Of a stretch of 64,000 nucleotides of DNA, positions 58,705-64,000 are shown piece after piece. Every line of letters begins with the position of its first letter. The first letter of the stretch is position 1. The stretch comes from Trichobilharzia szidati. Its lineage: Eukaryota; Platyhelminthes; Trematoda; Strigeidida; Schistosomatidae. A program made the translations under genes and the position numbers. The stretch covers positions 94,928,020-94,992,019 of the forward strand of contig OX235272.1 in assembly GCA_944472155.2 (NCBI GenBank), written 5' to 3'. The notes beneath the pieces are model-generated. The model worked only from the letters and a program-made list of their open reading frames with translations, did no database searches and was not told where the DNA came from.

Positions 58705-60370
58705 TTACTCCTATAAAATTATATCACAAGCCTAGTTAAGGAAGAGAACTATTTAATTTCAGTTGACGCTAGGCGATTCAAACAAATTCACTGATAGAAT
58801 AATTGTAGTACAACTAATAATTTTTAGTCATATAATCAATTTAATTAGCTATTGAATTCCAGTTTTCAATTGACTTTCATTTTGACAGCCCACACACAAA
58901 AACACAAGTTGCTGTTACAATCAATGGATAATGAACGACACTTGTTCAGCTATCGGTTTAAATTACTTTTTTTATACACATACCAGCTGGCATGTAAATA
59001 AGACATTGATCCGACACAAAATAGTTTTGTGCAGAAATCGGATACTAATAAAAGTAACTTGAAGATGGAGTTTATCATTTTAGGCACTTATTGTTTCACA
59101 GTAATAATATTGTCTGAAATTAAAAACGCAACTGGATAACAACCAAAGTCGAATCAGCTCAAGTACAGACTTGTTCATGAGTAACTTAAATCTTCACTGT
59201 CTTATCTCCTATATTTTTTGGAATAGGAGTGAAAAGAAGGATACTGATTAGGCAACAACCAATAACAGGAATGTAGAGTAAGGAATGTTTTCCATCAAAT
59301 CGGTGAGTCACCTACAGACAGCCATCTCGAATATATTTGGGTATTTTCTTTGGAAAGGAACTGTGCATCTCGATTCCCTCATCGAAAAACCTTAAGTTGG
59401 TCATCATCTATCCAATTTTCAAGTGTGGAAAGTTGTCAGCTGATTGGTTGACACAAGCAGAGATCTGCTATTTGCCATTGTGAACTATAGACAAATCAAG
59501 AAAATACTAGAAGACCTATATTAAAACATCATTACAGAAATAAAAGGTGGAGTACTAGACAAATTATAAACAACTATTCTTATAAAAGATAAAATCGATA
59601 AACAAATAAATGCAACCTACTTCAGAGGCCTTTAAAAGCAGCTGTTATAAATGTTCCCTAAGTCTACTGAGTAATTGTAGCGTATCGTATGCAGCTCAAA
59701 AAATAATAATAATAACGCAGAAATATCTAAATATAATCAAAGATAAAAGTGTGATTCTATCAATAAGAAAGATTGCCTAATTGAAAGCTGTCAAAAGGAG
59801 CCACTTGAAGGCCTTCAATTTAGTGCACGCTGAAACATGTACAATTACCTACGTGGAATCAGCAACTATTTTAGACTTTATGATGTATACCGAATTAAAA
59901 CAAAAATAGTACTTTATATTTCTAGTACCATTCGTTATACAATACATTTCAATCATATTACTGTTAGTCCTTCTTGGTACTAATTTGCGGAGTGATCTGA
60001 TATGGCGATAAATACACTTCGTTTTTTATATCTAAACACAAGTATCGGTTTTGAAATAATTGAGAAGATTTACAGCTCAGATGGATGATTTTCATGTGGT
60101 TGTGTTCTCCGAGCAGTTTGATTTAATTATAATGCCCTATGACTTGTTCCATACTGATGGATAAATTTGATCTTAGTCTGTAAATCTGCTGAGTTAAGAT
60201 TAACTTGAATAGAAGAATCCTAAGAAACCTCTGGCGTTTCCTAGTGCTTTCACTATTTAAAATTTCAGAACAACACATGTAAGCGAACAATATTTTGTTT
60301 TCAATTAGATCTCATCAGGCTTAACTCTAATATACATAACATTCACTAGTTGGTATTTAAGGATTAGATT
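58705..60370. other. Intergenic DNA, no clear element
   Basis: Nothing recognised. Confidence 0.35.
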
Positions 60371-60379
60371 TGTTTTCAC

Positions 60380-60690
60380 GAGTTGATCACTGATTGATAT
60401 CAGTTAGAGAACCATTGAAAACCGGGAAGTACTGGACAGCTGTTTCATCTCAGTTTGGGAATCATCGGCAGTGCGCGCTAAATCACGAGTTGGCAGGTGT
60501 TAGAACTCATGGGCTGGCCAGTGAATCGGGTCTCAGTGGCTTGCCTTGTAACCTGAAGGTCCTGGATTCGAACCCCAGTGGGTGCGTAATTCCAACGATT
60601 CCCAAACTAGGATGAAATAGCTGTCCAGTACTCCCTGGTTTTCAATGCTTCTCTAACTGATATCAATCCGTGATCAACTCAACAATACAT
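60380..60690. repeat. Inverted pair of SINE-B copies
   Basis: A headless reverse copy (60380-60480) and a forward copy with tRNA-like remnants and B box GGATTCGAACCCC (60525-60690) face each other. The shared tail (TTGATCACTGATTGATATCA and its reverse) gives about 95-nt imperfect arms. Confidence 0.75.
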
Positions 60691-60994
60691 AAGTTTACAA
60701 ATAAATATTCAAATATAAACCAATCACGGTGATTTGTCAATATGGTGATAAGATTGTGCAATTCGACATAATAACAATAAAAATGATTCTATCAATAACA
60801 AAGATGGAAAAGTGGAGCGATCTGTGATAGCAAGAATAATGAAAAAGGGTCCGATTAAACAAACGTTCAGATAGAAGTAGTCGATAAAGGCTAATAAGAA
60901 AACAAACGGCCCAATCAAATTATGCTAGATTGTAAGAGGAGTAAACAAACTACGTTTTAATGAAGATGTTATAAGATTGAAGGATGGTAAGAAA

Positions 60995-61980
60995 AGGATT
61001 GGAAATATCAGTAAGGGGGGAGCGGTTAGTTATGCGTTAATAGGCCAAAGGAAGGAAAATAGTTGTATGAACTTCTTTTGAATGCATAGTTTAGACTTAA
61101 TAGTCCGAATGCCTATCGCATCAGCTATATGTAGTAGATGAATACGAAGTCCATTAGAAAGATTCGGTAGGATGCGATGAATCATCTTGCACGATTTCGT
61201 TTTCTCCACTAGATGACCGCTATCAACAGAATGTGACAAATGCAGCTATGGATGATTTTTATCTGTCCTTTACCAAACCATGATGGGAGATGTTCAGTAA
61301 CACGTTGGTTAAGCTCTCTAGTAGCACGCCCAATATAGCTGTCACCACGGAACCAGTTGAACTAGTAAATACACATAGATGTGGCAAAGCTATCTAGCTT
61401 ATGCTTCATTTGAGTCCCAATCATCCGTCAGCTAGAGAATGACAAACATAGGTTTGCTGCATAAAACGTTGTACGCATACTTCTGGAAAGTCTCTGGAAC
61501 AAAATCTCACTTGACAAGTCCCCGCTAAATTGTAACTTAATAAGTACAATTTTCTTCCATGCTATCATAGTCTCAGTTTTTCTATCCAATGTTTTTATTC
61601 GTTTCTTTATTGGAATTCTCGGGATAACCCATCTCTATCAAGGAATCATGAATATATCCAAATTCCTAATGTAAGTAATCACCTATAGATACCTTTCTTG
61701 CTCTGGCAATGTTTAGAATTTTCACATTCACCCAGTCAGACTGGTGTCCACATGCTGTCTACATGTGTTGGTGTGAAGGAATACATGTAGTTTTTGTTGA
61801 CACATAGTTCGTTTTTTTGCATTTGACGCAGATAGGGAAGTCGGTTTTGACCAATATGATGTTTTACACAGGTGATGCTACATATTTTGCAAATAGTGAT
61901 ATTCTGATAGTAGTGAATGTTTGTAAATCATTGTACGTATCAAGATAAAATAAGTTTTCTTTTAGAAAGAAACAAAACTT
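60995..61980 (-). mobile_element. Penelope-like element remnant, GIY-YIG part
   Basis: Minus-strand frames read DSYIGRATRELNQRVTEHLP (about 61290-61340), CHSVDSGH-like residues, LRIHLLHIADAIGIRT and KSKLCIQKKF. This is a GIY-YIG endonuclease in the subfamily of the 62498 copy. Stops and shifts interrupt it. Confidence 0.7.
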
Positions 61981-62163
61981 GGTGAATATTGACACAAATG
62001 TAATACCCTTTATGTGAATGGTATTCGTTTATTTTTAAGAAAGACAATGGACAACAATCTTGAAGGTAGGGCAATTTTAATTCAAATCTCATTTACTACC
62101 CTTTTAGAAGATCGACCTGGTATGGTGTTTTCCCCCCTAAGAATAATCCTGATCTTAGTTGTT

Positions 62164-62396
62164 TTTTTTATTCCTTTATGTTCCCAGTGGAACATACGTC
62201 TTCCACCTAGAGGCTTGGAGTTTCTGTAGCAGTGGTGATTATTTTTACAGGGTGGTGTTGCTAGCCTCATGCCCAACCTTCCCTCTTTAACAGTCTTACT
62301 ACTGGCCTAGCGAGGTAAAGGAGTTTGTCGGCTGGGGATCGGATCCTGGACCACCTGCATCGTGGGAGAGCATTCTACTTCTGTGCCACCGACGCA
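62164..62396 (-). mobile_element. SINE-A1 copy
   Basis: The minus strand starts GCGTCGGTGGCACAGAAG, has GGATCCGATCCCC as B box, and the full SINE-A1 body (GGTTGGGCATGAGGCTAGC, ACCACCCTGTAAAAATAATC) to GGAACATAAAGGAATAAA. Confidence 0.8.
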
Positions 62397-62497
62397 ACTG
62401 GTCTTAGTACTTTAAGAATAAAGATGGTGCATAAACTGACACCAACATATTTAGGTAAATAAAATATTTAGGAACACTGAACGTTTCAGAAATTATT

Positions 62498-63715
62498 GTG
62501 AACTATGAAACTTCAGAAAAACAACGGCACTTTTTTGTTCTTATTGTCACACTGTCGCTAATATCTTCACTTGATTTAATTTTATATTCGATCTACAGGA
62601 AACCAACATGGAATGATCAGTGCACGAATTTTCATAGTTTGGTCCCTTTGAGAAGAAAGAGAAGCCTTATCCTCAAGAATAAGGAGGATATGTCCCAGTT
62701 ATACAATCAACAGGGAACTGGAGTGACTCAGACAAGTCTCATAGAGAATGGATATCCTCCAAGATTTATCGAGAAAAACATGAAGTTAAGGGAAAAGCCT
62801 GAAAGAATTCAGACGGTGCCGAAGAAACTGCTATTTGTGAGTGTTGAATTTAAAGGTGATACCGCAGCTGTGATCCTGAAGAATCCCTTATGAAGATCAC
62901 TGAGGAAAGCCTTCTTTACGACTGAGCTACGTATCAATTTCTACAGCCGACAAATGATCAATGGATGTGTGAAAGATAAACTACCGTTTTGGGCCACCTC
63001 AGTGTGTGTTGATAAATTCACCTGCTCGTGTGGAGCTAGTTATATTGGCCGCACAAAGCGCACACTTTCCAAACGCATCTCAGAACATTATCCGGCATGG
63101 TTAGCCAAAAGACGATGCAAGACAGTTACGAGCTCAATTCTAGAGCATTTGGTGAACTCAGGCCACGTAGTGTAACAACAGAAGACAAGGGCCAGGCAAC
63201 AGATCGTTTATTACGAAAAATCAACACGTATTTATAGATTTTTATGTACATTATTGTAGGTCAATGTTAGTAGAAAATACAGTTGTTGATTGGTTGTTTC
63301 TCACACAAGGTTAACCTTGCATCTCTTGTGGCCATGTCAGTTCATCTATATGTTAACTGTAACCGCCTGTCCACCTTACTGAAATATTTGATACATAAAC
63401 ATTGACCTCAATTACTGTCCACCACTTGGCTAGTAGACATCTCTCACCACAGTAGTTCTACCAGAGTCGTCTTTCAAGATCATCTACAAGGTGAAGCCAA
63501 ATGGTACAAAGGGCTTCAGGTTTCGGCTTTTGTGTATGACGGAGGCGCTGGCAATTCGTCAGTACAGCCCCGAACTCTGTATACAGAAAAGTTTGTCCAG
63601 TCTATTATTCGAGCTTGGTCTTAACCTCTTCACTAGTCGTTCGTTCCCTGTGAAAAATTTTGATTTTTTCTTTTCTTTTTTAAATTTTACTTTTAGTTTG
63701 CTTTTGCTTTAATAA
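62498..63715 (+). mobile_element. Penelope-like element remnant split by a solo LTR
   Basis: The + strand encodes the RT C-terminal IYRKPTWNDQCTNFHSLVP (62580-62640), a linker to 62893, then in another frame FTCSCGASYIGRTKRTLSKR (GIY-YIG) and SSILEHLVNSGHV up to 63170. After the LTR the endonuclease resumes in the same frame with SFKIIYKV and TEALAIRQYSPELCIQKS. The piece after 63600 is poorly conserved. Confidence 0.8.
63171..63451 (+). mobile_element. Solo LTR, short form (281 bp), TSD GTAG
   Basis: TGTAACAACAGAAGACAAGG to CATCTCTCACCACA, flanked by GTAG at 63167-63170 and 63452-63455. It lies within a Penelope-like endonuclease ORF; the coding frame continues when the LTR and one GTAG are ignored. 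Confidence 0.92.
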
Positions 63716-64000
63716 TTAATTCACTGTTGTCACTCTCATATGTTCGTTTTGTACATTTTCACAGCCTCTTTACACTTGTTAAATTGACACTGGACTACCT
63801 TTATTCTCACTCAATAGCAATTTTAACCTTACCAAATTTCTAACTTAGCGCTGTTGAGTACCACGTAATTTACAATTTTCATTTTTTACTTCTAAAGCCA
63901 CTTCCGAGTAATTATATCAATTATGTCACCCCCTATTACTTAATAATAGACATTTTTGTTAAATATAAATAGGACTGTACAGCCTCTGAAGATGATTTCA

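Noticed and set aside
1..64000. CRISPR array or bacterial-type operon
   Set aside because: No regular short repeats with unique spacers and no prokaryotic gene arrangement; introns and retroelements show a eukaryotic genome.

Overview
The window looks like nuclear DNA of a blood fluke (Schistosoma). It is AT-rich and full of decayed retroelements. Several of these are typical of schistosomes: a tRNA-derived SINE of the SM-alpha type with a hammerhead-ribozyme body, RTE/SR2-like and CR1-like LINEs, Penelope-like elements with GIY-YIG endonuclease, and gypsy-type LTR pieces. The species cannot be fixed from sequence alone.

Only two host genes can be supported. (1) About 5.97-29.32 kb on the + strand holds the 3' part of a split gene for a homologue of tetratricopeptide repeat protein 13 (TTC13). 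Six exons were placed by splice signals and reading phase. The N-terminal TPR-coding exons must lie before the visible exons or outside the window. The introns carry nearly every repeat family listed below. (2) At 49.10-49.54 kb on the + strand is a complete FAU gene (ubiquitin-like FUBI fused to ribosomal protein S30), split by a 35-nt intron placed exactly at the fusion joint.

Layout. 0-5.7 kb: decayed RTE-like LINE pieces, one SINE with a clean target duplication, and a GIY-YIG remnant. 6-29.3 kb: TTC13 exons and repeat-filled introns, including hammerhead-bearing SINEs, a perfect 60-bp palindrome, degenerate TTAGGG repeats, an inverted duplication split by a CR1-like insertion, and an antisense Penelope-like element beside an exon. 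29.9-48.4 kb: nested retroelements (a solo LTR, a Penelope-like element with direct terminal repeats, gypsy RT/integrase/LTR pieces split by a LINE and by a transposase-derived insert, and a CR1-like LINE broken by two SINEs). 49.1-49.6 kb: FAU. 50-64 kb: mostly non-coding DNA with RTE/SR2-like tails, SINEs, two further solo LTRs and two Penelope-like endonuclease pieces.

No operon-type cooperation exists here. What ties the window together is its insertion history. Four solo LTRs carry 4-bp duplications. One of them sits inside a Penelope-like ORF, a Penelope-derived inverted repeat sits inside an RTE copy, and a transposase fragment sits inside a gypsy integrase. Hammerhead-like RNA motifs recur in three unrelated repeat families. 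No CRISPR array, bacterial-type gene, genuine tRNA or rRNA was seen.
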